Notes: generated from the sequence alone by a model not told the origin. Positions 15,710 to 25,128 are shown, counted from the first letter of the stretch. The stretch is DNA of 64,000 nt from Aeromicrobium camelliae (GCF_003850045.1 NZ_RQJX01000005.1:62001-126000); one strand, 5' to 3'. Program-made: numbers and translations.

Positions 15710-18196
15710 ATGCGCCTCTCCGACGTCCTGCCCGAGCGAGGCGACGAAGACGCCGTCTACGAGGCGATCGGGACGTGGGTCGAGAGCCGAGGACTCACGC
15801 TCTACCCCGCACAGGACGAGGCCATTCTCGAGCTGGTCTCCGGCTCCAACGTGGTGCTGGCGACGCCGACGGGGTCGGGCAAGAGTCTCGTCGCCACGGC
15901 CGCCATGGCGGCTGCGCTGGCGCGGGGCGAGTGTGCGGTCTACACCGCGCCGATCAAGGCCCTCGTGAGCGAGAAGTTCTTCGACCTGTGCGAGATCTTC
16001 GGAGCCGACGACGTCGGCATGGTGACCGGCGACGCGGCCGTCAACGCCGACGCTCCCATCATCTGCGCCACGGCTGAAGTGCTCGCCAACATGGCACTGC
16101 GCGAGGGCGCGGAGGCCGACATCGGTCTCGTCGTGATGGACGAGTTTCACTACTACGCCGACCCCGACCGCGGGTGGGCGTGGCAGGTGCCGCTGATCGA
16201 GCTGCCGCGGGCGCAGTTCCTGCTGATGTCCGCCACGCTGGGCGATACGACGCGGCTGCAGGCCGACCTCACGCGACGAACCGGACGCGCCACGCAGGTC
16301 GTCTCCTCGGCCGAACGTCCCGTCCCGCTGGTGAGCGAGTACGTCACGACGCCGATTCAGGAGACGATCGAACAGCTCGTGACCACGGGTCAGGCGCCTG
16401 TGTACGTCGTGCATTTCACGCAGGCGTCGGCGCTGGAGCGTGCGCAAGCACTGACGAGCGTCAAGGTGGCCTCGCGCGAGGAGCGGGACGCCATCGTCGA
16501 GGCGCTGGGCGCCTTCCGCTTCCGCTCGGGATTCGGCAAGACGCTCTCGCGCCTCGTCCGGATGGGCATCGGCGTGCACCACGCAGGCATGTTGCCGCGA
16601 TACCGGCGGCTCGTCGAGCGGCTGGCGCAGCAAGGGCTCCTCAAGGTCGTCTGCGGCACCGACACCCTCGGCGTGGGCATCAACGTGCCGATCCGCACGG
16701 TGTTGTTCAGCGGGCTCGGCAAATTCGACGGAACGCGGCAGCGCACGCTGCAGGTGCGCGAGTTCCAGCAGATCGCCGGACGCGCCGGCCGGGCCGGGTT
16801 CGACACCGTCGGTCACGTCGCGGTCCAGGCACCCGAGCACGAGATCGAGAACCTCAAGGCGCTCGCCAAGGCGGGCGACGACCCGAAGAAGCGCCGCAAG
16901 GTCGTGCGCAAGAAGCCGCCCGAGGGCTTCGTCTCGTGGAACGAGCAGACCTTCGAGCGGCTCGTCGACGGCACACCGGAACCGCTCGTGTCGCGCATGC
17001 GGATGAGCCACTCGATGGTTCTCGACCTGCTCGCCCGGCCCGGCGACACCGAGGCCGCGATCGAGCACCTGATCGCCGAGTGCGACGAGTCCGAGGACGG
17101 CAAGGAGCGGCTGCGCCGGGAGGCGACGGCGATCATCGAGGCGCTGCTCGCCGGCGGCGTCGTCGAGCGCACCGACGCGGGACTCGCGCTGACCGTCGAG
17201 TTGCCGGAGAACTTCGCCCTCAACCAGCCGCTCTCACCGTTCGCGGTGGCGTGTCTCGAACTGCTCGACCGCGAAAGCCCCACCTACGCGCTGGACGTGG
17301 TCTCGGTCATCGAGGCGACCCTGGAGGACCCGCGCCCGGTGATCTCGGCGCAACGGTTCCGCGCCCGCGGCGAGGCGGTGGCCGAGCTCAAGGCCGACGG
17401 GATCGAGTACGAGGAGCGGATGGAGCTGCTCGAGGACGTGGAGCACCCGCAACCGCTGCGCGACCTGCTGGAGTCCGCCTACGAGACCTATCGCGCCGGG
17501 CACCCGTGGGTGGGCGAGCACGAACTGCGGCCCAAGTCCGTCGTGCGGGAGATGGCCGAGCGGGCGCTGACCTTCGCCGAGCTGATCGCCGACTACGGTC
17601 TCGCCCGGTCCGAGGGAGTCGTGCTCCGCTACCTGTCCGACGCCTACCGCGCGCTGGTGCGGACGGTTCCGCCGTCGTACGTGGACGAGGAACTCGCCGA
17701 CCTCGTGGCCTGGCTCGGTGAGCTGGTCCGGCAGACCGACTCGAGCCTGCTCGACGAGTGGGAGCAGCTGATCGCCGGCGGCGACGAGCCTGAAGCGGTG
17801 CGACCGCTCGCCGACGGTGCCGACACTCCGCGCCCCGTCACGCGCAACGAGCGGGCCTTCCGGGTGCTGGTGCGCAATGCGGCATTCCGCCGGGTCGAGC
17901 TCGCGGCGTTGAAGCGCTGGGACGACCTCGCGGACCTCGACCCGGACATCGACTGGGCCGCGGCGATGGGGGAGTACTTCGAGGAGTACGCCGACCTCGG
18001 CACAGGTCCGGAGGCCCGCGGCCCGGCGTTCTTCACCGTCGAGGTCGGACCGGGGTCGTGGCGGGTGCGGCAGACCTTCGACGACCCGGAGGGTGACCAC
18101 GACTGGGGCTTCTCCGCCGAGGTCGACCTCGCCGCGAGCGACGAGGCCGGCGAGGCCGTCCTCCGCGTCGCCAGCGTCGGCCCCTACGGCACCTGA
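15710..18196 (+). CDS. DEAD/DEAH-box RNA helicase with C-terminal DUF3516
   Basis: An 828-residue superfamily 2 helicase. Walker A is ATPTGSGKS, motif II is DEFH, motif III is MSATLGD, and motif VI is QIAGRAGRAGFD. The core fills residues about 25-400 and resembles Ski2/Mtr4-type helicases. The C-terminal half (about 420-825) matches the DUF3516 extension of actinobacterial helicases and is rich in acidic residues. Probable role in RNA processing. ATG at 15710 follows a GACAAT -10-like element by 7 bases; an ATG at 15701 is also in frame. Confidence 0.85.
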   Translation: MRLSDVLPERGDEDAVYEAIGTWVESRGLTLYPAQDEAILELVSGSNVVLATPTGSGKSLVATAAMAAALARGECAVYTAPIKALVSEKFFDLCEIFGADDVGMVTGDAAVNADAPIICATAEVLANMALREGAEADIGLVVMDEFHYYADPDRGWAWQVPLIELPRAQFLLMSATLGDTTRLQADLTRRTGRATQVVSSAERPVPLVSEYVTTPIQETIEQLVTTGQAPVYVVHFTQASALERAQALTSVKVASREERDAIVEALGAFRFRSGFGKTLSRLVRMGIGVHHAGMLPRYRRLVERLAQQGLLKVVCGTDTLGVGINVPIRTVLFSGLGKFDGTRQRTLQVREFQQIAGRAGRAGFDTVGHVAVQAPEHEIENLKALAKAGDDPKKRRKVVRKKPPEGFVSWNEQTFERLVDGTPEPLVSRMRMSHSMVLDLLARPGDTEAAIEHLIAECDESEDGKERLRREATAIIEALLAGGVVERTDAGLALTVELPENFALNQPLSPFAVACLELLDRESPTYALDVVSVIEATLEDPRPVISAQRFRARGEAVAELKADGIEYEERMELLEDVEHPQPLRDLLESAYETYRAGHPWVGEHELRPKSVVREMAERALTFAELIADYGLARSEGVVLRYLSDAYRALVRTVPPSYVDEELADLVAWLGELVRQTDSSLLDEWEQLIAGGDEPEAVRPLADGADTPRPVTRNERAFRVLVRNAAFRRVELAALKRWDDLADLDPDIDWAAAMGEYFEEYADLGTGPEARGPAFFTVEVGPGSWRVRQTFDDPEGDHDWGFSAEVDLAASDEAGEAVLRVASVGPYGT

Positions 18197-18204
18197 CTCT
18201 CTGG

Positions 18205-18286
18205 GCGGTGACTGAGCGTCCGATTTCCGCGTCGGGCGGTGGCTCAGCGTCCGTCTGAGGGCGTCGAATGGACGCTAAGTCACCGC
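18205..18286. repeat. Triplicate 17-bp motif forming a hairpin
   Basis: GCGGTGACTGAGCGTCC (18205-18221) is repeated with two changes at 18236-18252 (GCGGTGGCTCAGCGTCC) and occurs inverted at 18270-18286 (GGACGCTAAGTCACCGC). The outer copies can form a 17-bp stem with one mismatch; the middle copy offers an alternative pairing. It lies right after the helicase gene and before a convertible promoter region, so it may terminate the helicase transcript. Confidence 0.7.
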
Positions 18287-18374
18287 TCCGGGGGAGAGGC
18301 GGGCCGATGCCGAAGCGCGCCGCTTCGGTGGATACGGGGTAGCGCGGACCACACGCGGTCGGCTAGCGTTCGAC

Positions 18375-18390
18375 CTAAGCAAGCGCTTAG
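18375..18390. promoter_or_regulatory. Candidate TetR-type operator for the MaoC/acyl-CoA dehydrogenase operon
   Basis: CTAAGC-AAGC-GCTTAG is a perfect 16-base palindrome 24 bases before the MaoC start. TAAGCnnnnGCTTA palindromes are common TetR-family sites ahead of fatty-acid catabolic genes in actinobacteria. No TetR gene is present nearby. Confidence 0.5.
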
Positions 18391-18413
18391 TCAATCTGAC
18401 GAAGGAGTCGCCC

Positions 18414-18881
18414 ATGCCTCGCGTGTTCGAGAGCCTCGACGAGTTCAAGGCCGCAGCCGGGGAAGAGCTCGGCACCAGTGACTGGCTGACGATCACCCAG
18501 GAGCGGATCGACACGTTCGCCGACGCCACGGGCGACCACCAGTGGATCCACGTCGACCCCGAGCGCGCCGCCTCCGGGCCGTTCGGCAAGACCATCGCCC
18601 ACGGCTACCTGACCCTCTCCCTGCTGCCGACGCTGGCCGAGCAGATCTACGCTGTCAACGGGCTCGCGTTCGGTGTGAACTACGGCGCCAACAAGGTCCG
18701 CTTCCCGCACCCTGTCCCCGTCGACTCGCGTGTTCGCGCGACCGGGACGCTCAAGGAGACGAGCGACATCGCGATCGGCACCCAGGCCGTCATCTCCTTC
18801 GTCATCGAGATCGAGGGCGTCGACAAGCCCGCCTGCATCGCCGAGGTCGTCTACGTCATGTCGGCCGGAAACGGAGCCTGA
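18414..18881 (+). CDS. MaoC-family (R)-specific enoyl-CoA hydratase
   Basis: A 155-residue single hot-dog-fold protein. The hydratase motif is DATGDHQWIHVDPERA with catalytic Asp and His, followed by GPFGKTIAHGYLTLSL. It resembles Rv0130-type hydratases, which hydrate trans-2-enoyl-CoA to (R)-3-hydroxyacyl-CoA. It is first in an operon with an acyl-CoA dehydrogenase and an SDR, consistent with acyl-CoA or branched acid degradation. GGAG lies 8 bases before the ATG. Confidence 0.87.
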   Translation: MPRVFESLDEFKAAAGEELGTSDWLTITQERIDTFADATGDHQWIHVDPERAASGPFGKTIAHGYLTLSLLPTLAEQIYAVNGLAFGVNYGANKVRFPHPVPVDSRVRATGTLKETSDIAIGTQAVISFVIEIEGVDKPACIAEVVYVMSAGNGA

Positions 18882-18884
18882 TTC

Positions 18885-20105
18885 ATGGAGTTCGCCTTCG
18901 ACAGCACCACCCAGGACCTCATCGAGCGCATGAACGCGTTCATGGACGAGGTCGTCTACCCGGCCGAGCCCACCGCGCACGAGCAGATCGAGCGCAACTA
19001 CCGCGAGGACCGATGGGAGCCGCCGGCGATCATCGAGGACCTCAAGGCCGAGGCCAAGCGCCGGGGACTGTGGAACTTCTTCCTCCCCGGCGAGAAGGGC
19101 GCGGGCCTGACCAACCTCCAGTACGCTCCGCTCGCGGAGATCACCGGTCGCAGCATCCAGTTGGCGCCGCCGGCCGTCAACTGCGCCGCGCCGGACACCG
19201 GGAACATGGAAGTGCTGCACATGTTCGGCACCGACGAGCAGAAGCAGCAGTGGCTCGAGCCGCTGCTGGCCGGTGAGATCCGGTCGGCGTTCGCGATGAC
19301 CGAGCCGGACGTCGCCTCGTCGGACGCCACGAACATCGAGACCTCGATCGTCCGTGACGGTGACGAGTACGTCATCAACGGCCGCAAGTGGTGGATCACC
19401 GGCGCGATGAACCCCAACTGCAAGGTCTTCATCGTCATGGGCAAGACCGACCCGACGGCCGAGCGTCACCGCCAGCAGTCGATGATCCTCGTTCCGCGCG
19501 ACACCCCGGGGCTCGAGGTCGTGCGGGGCATGCACGTGCTCGGCTTCCACGACCGCGATCACGGCGGTCACGCCGAACTGCGCTTCACCGACGTGCGCGT
19601 CCCCGCCAGCAACCTCATCGGCGGTGAGGGCGAGGGCTTCGCGATCGCTCAGGCCCGCCTCGGGCCGGGCCGCATCCACCACTGCATGCGCTCGATCGGC
19701 CTGGCTGAGCGCGCCGTCGAGATGATGGTCAAGCGCGCCAGCGAGCGGGTCGCCTTCGGCAAGCCGATCTCCGATCAGGGCGTCGTGCGCGACTGGATCG
19801 CCGAGTCGCGGGTCAAGATCGAGCAGCTGCGTCTGCTCACCCTCAAGACCGCCTGGCTGATGGACACGGTCGGCAACAAGGGGGCGCACACGGAGATCCA
19901 GGCCATCAAGATCGCGACGCCGCAGACGGTCGAGTGGATCCTCGACAAGGCCATCCAGGTGCACGGCGCCGGTGGTCTCAGCCAGGACTTCCCGCTGGCC
20001 GAGATGTTCGCCGGCATCCGCACGCTCCGCTTCGCCGACGGCCCCGACGAGGTCCACAAGAACTCGCTCGCCCGCGCCGAGATCCGAAAGCAGCTCGCGC
20101 GATGA
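18885..20105 (+). CDS. Acyl-CoA dehydrogenase
   Basis: A 406-residue FAD-dependent acyl-CoA dehydrogenase. [31 protein letters not shown] and the C-terminal [19 protein letters not shown] (FAD/adenine contacts) are family signatures. It belongs to the 400-residue, FadE-like type that starts with an extra helix ([16 protein letters not shown]). It desaturates an acyl-CoA at C2-C3 using an ETF acceptor. It is 3 bases after the MaoC stop and overlaps the SDR gene by ATGA. The acyl chain is not predictable. Confidence 0.88.
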   Translation: MEFAFDSTTQDLIERMNAFMDEVVYPAEPTAHEQIERNYREDRWEPPAIIEDLKAEAKRRGLWNFFLPGEKGAGLTNLQYAPLAEITGRSIQLAPPAVNCAAPDTGNMEVLHMFGTDEQKQQWLEPLLAGEIRSAFAMTEPDVASSDATNIETSIVRDGDEYVINGRKWWITGAMNPNCKVFIVMGKTDPTAERHRQQSMILVPRDTPGLEVVRGMHVLGFHDRDHGGHAELRFTDVRVPASNLIGGEGEGFAIAQARLGPGRIHHCMRSIGLAERAVEMMVKRASERVAFGKPISDQGVVRDWIAESRVKIEQLRLLTLKTAWLMDTVGNKGAHTEIQAIKIATPQTVEWILDKAIQVHGAGGLSQDFPLAEMFAGIRTLRFADGPDEVHKNSLARAEIRKQLAR

Positions 20106-20887
20106 GCAGGCGCGCGATCGTCACGGGCGCGGCGGGCGGCATCGGGCTCGCGGTCGCCCGGGCGCTCGTCGCGCGCGGTGACCAGGTCGTCCTCACCGAC
20201 CTCGACGAGGCGCGCCTCGCCGAGGCGGCGGGCGACCTGGCGCAGCCGTACGTCGTCGCCGACGTCGCGTCCGACGACGGCATCTCCGCGCTGCTGACGC
20301 GTGCTGATCAGGAGTTCGGCGGCGTCGACCTGTACGTCGCGAACGCCGGAGTGTTCCGCGGGTTCGGCCTCGACGCTCCCGAGTCGGACTGGGCGCTGTC
20401 GTGGGACGTCAACGTCATGGCGCACGTGCGGGCCGCGCGGGCGCTCGTCCCTCGCTGGGTGGACGGCGACGGCGGCATCTTCGCGGTCACCGCGTCGGCC
20501 GCCGGGTTGCTCACGCAGTTGGGGTCGCCGACGTACTCGGTCAGCAAGCACGCTGCCGTCGGATTCGCCGAGTGGCTCGCCGCCACGTACGGCGACCGCG
20601 GAGTCCAGGTGTGCTGCCTGTGCCCCATGGGCGTCGCGACTCCCATGATCGAGGGCGGCGAGAGCCGCGAGGAGAGCGAAGCGCGGCTCGGCCACAAGGC
20701 CGTGTCGACGGCCGGCGCGGTGCTCGACGCCGACACGGTCGCGCAGACCCTCCTCGAGGCGATCGACGCCAAGCGCTTCCACGCGCTGCCGCACGTCGAG
20801 GTGGGGCGGATGTACGCCCAGAAGGCCGCCGACCCCGACCGGTGGCTCGCCGGCATGCAGCGGTACCGCGCATCTCTGGAGGTCTGA
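20102..20887 (+). CDS. SDR family oxidoreductase
   Basis: A 261-residue classical short-chain dehydrogenase. The cofactor loop is [16 protein letters not shown], the acidic D after strand 2 ([10 protein letters not shown]) indicates NAD(H), then YVANAGV, catalytic Ser in TASAAG, and YSVSKHA with Tyr/Lys. ATG at 20102 overlaps the acyl-CoA dehydrogenase stop. It probably oxidises a 3-hydroxyacyl-CoA or related alcohol in the same pathway. Confidence 0.88.
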   Translation: MSRRAIVTGAAGGIGLAVARALVARGDQVVLTDLDEARLAEAAGDLAQPYVVADVASDDGISALLTRADQEFGGVDLYVANAGVFRGFGLDAPESDWALSWDVNVMAHVRAARALVPRWVDGDGGIFAVTASAAGLLTQLGSPTYSVSKHAAVGFAEWLAATYGDRGVQVCCLCPMGVATPMIEGGESREESEARLGHKAVSTAGAVLDADTVAQTLLEAIDAKRFHALPHVEVGRMYAQKAADPDRWLAGMQRYRASLEV

Positions 20888-20896
20888 TCTGCCTCG

Positions 20897-20938
20897 CGTC
20901 CTTCGTGCTGCGGGCCACGACCCGCAGCACGAAGGACG
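20897..20938. terminator. Hairpin terminator after the SDR gene
   Basis: A perfect 18-bp stem (20897-20914 with 20921-20938) and a 6-base loop CCACGA, ten bases after the SDR stop and before the leaderless promoter of methionine aminopeptidase. Confidence 0.85.
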
Positions 20939-20964
20939 TTCCGGGCGCGGCGTAGGCTGACGGC

Positions 20965-21735
20965 ATGGCGATCGAGTTGCTGTCCCCTGCGCAATTGGAG
21001 GAGATGCGTCCGGCCGGGCGCTTCGTCGGCGAGGTGCTGTCGGCCCTCGTGGAGGCGGCCGACGTGGGGGTCGATCTGCTGGATCTCAACGACCTCGCGC
21101 ACCAGATGATCAAGGACCGCGGCGCCGAGTCCTGCTACATCGACTACGCGCCGTCGTTCGGTCGCGGCCCCTTCGGCAAAGTGCTCTGCACCTCGGTCAA
21201 CGACGCCGTCCTGCATGGCCTCCCGCACCCGTACAAGCTCAAGGACGGCGACCTCGTCAGCTTCGACTTCGCCGTGAGCGTTGACGGCTGGGTCTGCGAC
21301 TCCGCGGTCAGCACGATCGTCGGCACTCCGCGGGACGAGGACGTCCGGCTGATCGAGACCACCGAACGCGCGCTCGCCGCCGCGATCGACATCGCCCGGC
21401 CCGGCACGAAGCTCGGCGACATCGGCCACGCCATCGGTGAGATCGCCCGCGAGGCCGGGTATTCGGTCAACACGCAGTTCGGCGGTCATGGCGTCGGTCG
21501 CACGATGCACGGCGATCCGCACGTGCCCAACGACGGCCGGCCGGGCCGCGGCTTCCCCCTCAAGCCCGGGCTCGTGATCGCGATCGAGCCGTGGCTGCTC
21601 GCCACCACGGATGAGATCGTCATGGACCCCGACGGATGGACGATCCGCAGCGCCGACGGCTCCCGCGGCGCGCACAGCGAGCACACCATCGCGATCACCG
21701 AGGGCGACCCGATCGTCATGACCCAGCGGTCCTGA
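20965..21735 (+). CDS. map: Type I methionine aminopeptidase
   Basis: A 256-residue pita-bread-fold protease removing initiator methionine. Metal ligands are visible: Asp in VSFDFAVS, Asp in WVCDSAVS, His in QFGGHGVGR, Glu in VIAIEPW and Glu in AHSEHTIAI. HGLPHP holds the conserved active-site His. It has no SH3-binding N-terminal extension. TAGGCT (20953-20958) lies six bases before the ATG, giving a leaderless transcript. Confidence 0.93.
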   Translation: MAIELLSPAQLEEMRPAGRFVGEVLSALVEAADVGVDLLDLNDLAHQMIKDRGAESCYIDYAPSFGRGPFGKVLCTSVNDAVLHGLPHPYKLKDGDLVSFDFAVSVDGWVCDSAVSTIVGTPRDEDVRLIETTERALAAAIDIARPGTKLGDIGHAIGEIAREAGYSVNTQFGGHGVGRTMHGDPHVPNDGRPGRGFPLKPGLVIAIEPWLLATTDEIVMDPDGWTIRSADGSRGAHSEHTIAITEGDPIVMTQRS

Positions 21736-21754
21736 CCCCCCGCAGGACGGTTCC

Positions 21755-23170
21755 TTACCTGCCGCCGCCCGGCGTGGTGAGGAAGGCGTCCTCGAGCTGG
21801 GCGCAGACGGCGAGGAGCAGCCCGTCCTGCCTGTGATGAGCCGCGAGCATGACGCCGATCGGTAGCGCCGGAGTGTCGCTGGACTCCTCGGTCGCGTACA
21901 CCGGCAGGCTCGCCGCCGGCTGGCCGCTCATGTTCATGAGCGCCGTGAACGGCGTGAAGAGCAGCTCGCGCCGGTGAATCTCCAGGGGATCCTCAGGGCT
22001 CGTGAACCATTCGGTGGGTTGCGGCGGTAGTGCGAGGGTGGGCGTGAGGAAGAGGTCGAATTCGGCGAGCCCCGCCAGGGTCGCGCGTGTGGTGAGTTCG
22101 AGGAAGCCCATCGCGGCAGCCAGGTCCGGGGCGCTCGCCCGTCCGCCGCGCTCGCGCCAGTACCGCGTCGTCGGCCGCAGCAGACCTTCGGCTTCCGGTG
22201 GGATCGGCGCCGCCGCCATCCCCGCGGACCACACGACGTTGAACTGCGCTTCCAACTCGGGCGTCCATGGATTGTCGATGTCGACGATCTCGTGACCGGC
22301 CGCCGCGAGGAGTGCGCTGGCGTGCTCCCACGCTGCGATCGATGCGGGCGACGTCTCCACGAAGTCGAGGTAGGGGCGGCTCCATCGCGCGATACGCAGT
22401 CGGCCGGGATCGCGGCGGGCCTGCTCGCGGAAGGGGGTTTCGGGGACCGGGCTGATCCGTGAATCTCCGGGCATCGGCCCGGCCAGGACGTCCAGGATGG
22501 CGGCAGCGTCGCGCACCGTGCGGGTGAGCGCGCCATCAGTCGCGAGGCCGTTCCACTGCACCCCTTCGGGGCCGGCGCTGACGAGCCCGCGGCTCGGTTT
22601 GAGACCGAAGATGCCGCAGTTGCTCGCCGGGATGCGGATCGATCCGCCGCCGTCGCTGCCGAGGGCGACGGGCACCAGCCGCGCGCTGACGGCTGCCGCG
22701 GCACCGCCACTGGAGCCGCCGGCGTTGCGCGTGGTGTCCCACGGCGTCACGCTCGGTCCGACGAGGTCGTTGTCGGTGAACGAGGACAGCCCGAACTCAG
22801 GGGTGTTGGTCTTGCCCAGGCTCACGAATCCGGCGTCACGCACCCGGCGCACGACGTGCGCGTCGACGTCGGGCACCTGCTCGGCGAGCAGCCGGGAGCC
22901 GAGCGTCGTGCGCAGTCCGGCGGTGGAGGTGAGGTCCTTGATCGCCGTCGGCACCCCGCAGAACGGCGGCGCGTCGCCCTGCTCGAGCATCCGGTCGGCT
23001 CGAGCCGCCTGCTCGATCGCCGCGTCAGGCGTGACGGTCACGAAGGCGCCGTACTCCTCACCGGCGATCCGGTCGAGGTGGTGCCGGACGAGTTCGCTGC
23101 TCGTGATCTCGCGGCGGCGCAACAACGCGGCCTGGTCGTGGGCGTCGAGGTCGTGCAACTCGCGGCTCAT
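21755..23170 (-). CDS. Amidase signature family hydrolase
   Basis: A 471-residue amidase with the Lys78 / cis-Ser154 / Ser178 triad in AIKDLTS, AGGSSGGAAAAV and GSDGGGSIRIPASN. It is a free-standing amidase: no GatB or GatC gene is adjacent and the C-terminal region diverges from GatA. Substrate unknown; indole-acetamide, nicotinamide, nylon-oligomer or aryl amides are all possible. The ATG is six bases from a TAGGCT -10 element on the minus strand (23177-23182), in a 30-base gap shared with the divergent rhodanese gene. Confidence 0.85.
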   Translation of the reverse strand: MSRELHDLDAHDQAALLRRREITSSELVRHHLDRIAGEEYGAFVTVTPDAAIEQAARADRMLEQGDAPPFCGVPTAIKDLTSTAGLRTTLGSRLLAEQVPDVDAHVVRRVRDAGFVSLGKTNTPEFGLSSFTDNDLVGPSVTPWDTTRNAGGSSGGAAAAVSARLVPVALGSDGGGSIRIPASNCGIFGLKPSRGLVSAGPEGVQWNGLATDGALTRTVRDAAAILDVLAGPMPGDSRISPVPETPFREQARRDPGRLRIARWSRPYLDFVETSPASIAAWEHASALLAAAGHEIVDIDNPWTPELEAQFNVVWSAGMAAAPIPPEAEGLLRPTTRYWRERGGRASAPDLAAAMGFLELTTRATLAGLAEFDLFLTPTLALPPQPTEWFTSPEDPLEIHRRELLFTPFTALMNMSGQPAASLPVYATEESSDTPALPIGVMLAAHHRQDGLLLAVCAQLEDAFLTTPGGGR

Positions 23171-23200
23171 GGCCCCAGCCTAGGGTCCTAGACTCGAGCG
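23171..23200. promoter_or_regulatory. Compact divergent leaderless promoters
   Basis: Only 30 bases separate the start codons of two divergent genes. Reading minus, TAGGCT (23177-23182) is six bases before the amidase ATG. Reading plus, TAGACT (23189-23194) is six bases before the GTG of the rhodanese-domain gene. The matching -35 regions must lie inside the opposite promoter or coding region, so both transcripts likely start at the initiation codon and compete. Confidence 0.7.
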
Positions 23201-24103
23201 GTGGCCACGCCGAAAGTGATCTTGTACTACGCCTTCGCGCCGTTGCCGGATCCCGAGGCGATCCGGCTGTGGCAGCACACCCTCGCCGATTCGCTCGGGC
23301 TGCGCGGGCGCGTGATCGTCTCCCCGCACGGCATCAACGGCACCCTCGGCGGCGACGTCGTGGAGCTGAAGAAGTACGTCCGCGGCTTGCGGTCGTACGC
23401 GCCGTTCAAGGACGCCGACATCAAGTGGAGCCAGGGTGCGGCGCTGCCCGACGGCACCACCGCCCTGTTCCCGCGGTTGAGCGTCAAGGTGCGCGACGAG
23501 CTGGTCGCGTTCGGTGCGCCCGACGCCCTGAAGGTCGACGAGGACGGTGTCGTCGACGGTGGCACGAAGCTGACCCCGGAGGAACTGCACGAGCTGGTGG
23601 CCAGCGAGGACGTCGTGTTCTTCGACGGCCGCAACCACATCGAGTCCGAGATCGGCCGGTTCCGCGGGGCCGTCCGGCCGCCGGTGGAGACGACGCGCGA
23701 GTTCCTGGACCTGCTGGACTCGGGCGCCTACGACCACCTCAAGGATCGTCCGGTCGTCACCTACTGCACGGGCGGCATCCGCTGCGAGGTGCTCACCCCG
23801 CTGATGAAGCAGCGCGGCTTCCGTGAGGTGTACCAGCTCGACGGCGGCATCGTGCGGTACGGCGAGACGTTCGGCGACGACGGGTTGTGGGAGGGCTCGC
23901 TGTACGTGTTCGACGGCCGCGTCGCGACCGACTTCTCCGATCACGCGAAGGTCGTCGGAACGTGCGACCGCTGCGCCGGACCGACCAAGAGCGTGCGCGA
24001 CTGCGTCGACGTCGCGTGCGTACGGCAGTTCGCCCGCTGCGACGCGTGCATGAGCGCCGATCCCGGCTGCGACGCCCACGCCCTCACCGCCGTCATGGAC
24101 TAG
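23201..24103 (+). CDS. trhO: Rhodanese-domain tRNA uridine 5-hydroxylase (TrhO/YceA family)
   Basis: A 300-residue protein with an N-terminal acylphosphatase-like domain (residues 1-95), a central rhodanese domain with Cys189 in TYCTGGIRCEV, and a C-terminal cysteine-rich segment (TCDRCAGP, ARCDACMS) that probably binds zinc. TrhO forms 5-hydroxyuridine at tRNA position 34 in an oxygen-dependent reaction. The leaderless -10 TAGACT fixes the GTG start. Confidence 0.87.
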   Translation: MATPKVILYYAFAPLPDPEAIRLWQHTLADSLGLRGRVIVSPHGINGTLGGDVVELKKYVRGLRSYAPFKDADIKWSQGAALPDGTTALFPRLSVKVRDELVAFGAPDALKVDEDGVVDGGTKLTPEELHELVASEDVVFFDGRNHIESEIGRFRGAVRPPVETTREFLDLLDSGAYDHLKDRPVVTYCTGGIRCEVLTPLMKQRGFREVYQLDGGIVRYGETFGDDGLWEGSLYVFDGRVATDFSDHAKVVGTCDRCAGPTKSVRDCVDVACVRQFARCDACMSADPGCDAHALTAVMD

Positions 24104-24160
24104 ATGGCCGAGTGGCGCGGAGTTCTGCGACGGGCCATGTCGAGGCCCCGTGAGGGAGGT

Positions 24161-24265
24161 GTGGTCTCGATACGCCGCTCGTTCCTCGGGGCTACTCGAC
24201 CACGTACAGCGCGCGTAGGTGGTCGAGTAGGGAGGTCGCTCAGCGACCGACCGTATCGAGACCAC
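24161..24265. repeat. Dispersed inverted-repeat element, copy 2 (two arms)
   Basis: Arms at 24161-24203 and 24219-24265 share the GTGGTCTCGATACG outer and CTACTCGACCAC inner ends of copy 1, but the middles differ (GTCGCTCAGCGACC in the right arm). It sits between convergent genes and could act as a terminator. Together with 24104-24160 and 24266-24284, where nothing else is seen, it fills the gap. Confidence 0.85.
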
Positions 24266-24284
24266 GTGACGTCGGCCGAAGCGG

Positions 24285-25079
24285 TCACTCGGTCCCGTCG
24301 AGCTGAGGCTCTTCGATCGTCGTCGGACGCGCCGAGGCGAGCGGGTAGGAGAGCACGTACACGCGCTGGGGCGCCGTGCTGGCGATCCCCTCGTTGTTGA
24401 CCTGGTTGACGCGCTGCACGTAGAGATCAAGGACCCGAGTCCGACGCCACTGCTCCGTGTCATACGACGGTTCCCAGTCCTCCACCGAGTCGTGGGTCAG
24501 GTCGATCGGGGGATCCCAGGCGGCGCCGAGTCCGCGGCGCGTGGCGATGCTGACTTTCTGGCCGCGTTCCTGCGCGCGGAAGACGAGGTGCACGACGCGG
24601 TTCGCGCCGCTGCCTTGTGCGAGTACCTGGGGTCGTGAGATCGGGATCGCGAGTGTGCCGAAGCCGCCGAGCTCGAAGGAGGTGCGGCTGAGGAACCCGG
24701 TGTCGTCGATACACCATCCCGCCGGAGTGCGTCCGTCGTTGCAGTGGCCCTCGGGGGCCTGCTCGATGATGCGGTACTGCACGGGTCGCTTCACGCCGGA
24801 CCGTGCCTGTCCATCGCTCCAGTACGTCGCGATGACGGGTTGATCCTCCTCGTCGACCGCGATCGAGGTCTGGTTGATGAGATTGCTGTTCTCCGGCACC
24901 GCGGCCAGCAGTTCGGCGTCGGCGCGCGTGACCGGCATCGCATAGCGTCGTCCGTCGGAGCGTTCCCACTCCACGCCGCTGCCGTCGATCGACCGCGCGT
25001 AGGACACGTCGTGATTGGTGCGGACGTCGCCGGTCCGGCGCCAGGTCCAGGCCAGGTGCAGGCGCCCCTTCGAGTCCAC
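24285..25079 (-). CDS. C-terminal part of a frameshifted secreted BNR-repeat protein
   Basis: This 264-codon frame is the continuation of the gene at 25129-26913, displaced by one base. It carries the second half of a BNR_4-type beta-propeller (GRLHLAWTWRRTGD, SFELGGFGTLAIPIS, VLSYPLASARP). Its apparent start (25079) is an internal codon: the frame upstream of it, back to about 25155, encodes RWTRVHDRLLDGEGQRNPYW, as expected inside the propeller. Translation on its own is unlikely; there is no ribosome-binding site. Confidence 0.75.
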   Translation of the reverse strand: MDSKGRLHLAWTWRRTGDVRTNHDVSYARSIDGSGVEWERSDGRRYAMPVTRADAELLAAVPENSNLINQTSIAVDEEDQPVIATYWSDGQARSGVKRPVQYRIIEQAPEGHCNDGRTPAGWCIDDTGFLSRTSFELGGFGTLAIPISRPQVLAQGSGANRVVHLVFRAQERGQKVSIATRRGLGAAWDPPIDLTHDSVEDWEPSYDTEQWRRTRVLDLYVQRVNQVNNEGIASTAPQRVYVLSYPLASARPTTIEEPQLDGTE

Positions 25080-25128
25080 GGTCGCCTGCCAGTACGGGTT
25101 GCGCTGGCCCTCACCGTCGAGGAGGCGA

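Noticed and set aside
24266-24284. Possible small gene after repeat copy 2
   Set aside because: Too short and without a start signal; only spacing to the adjacent stop codon.
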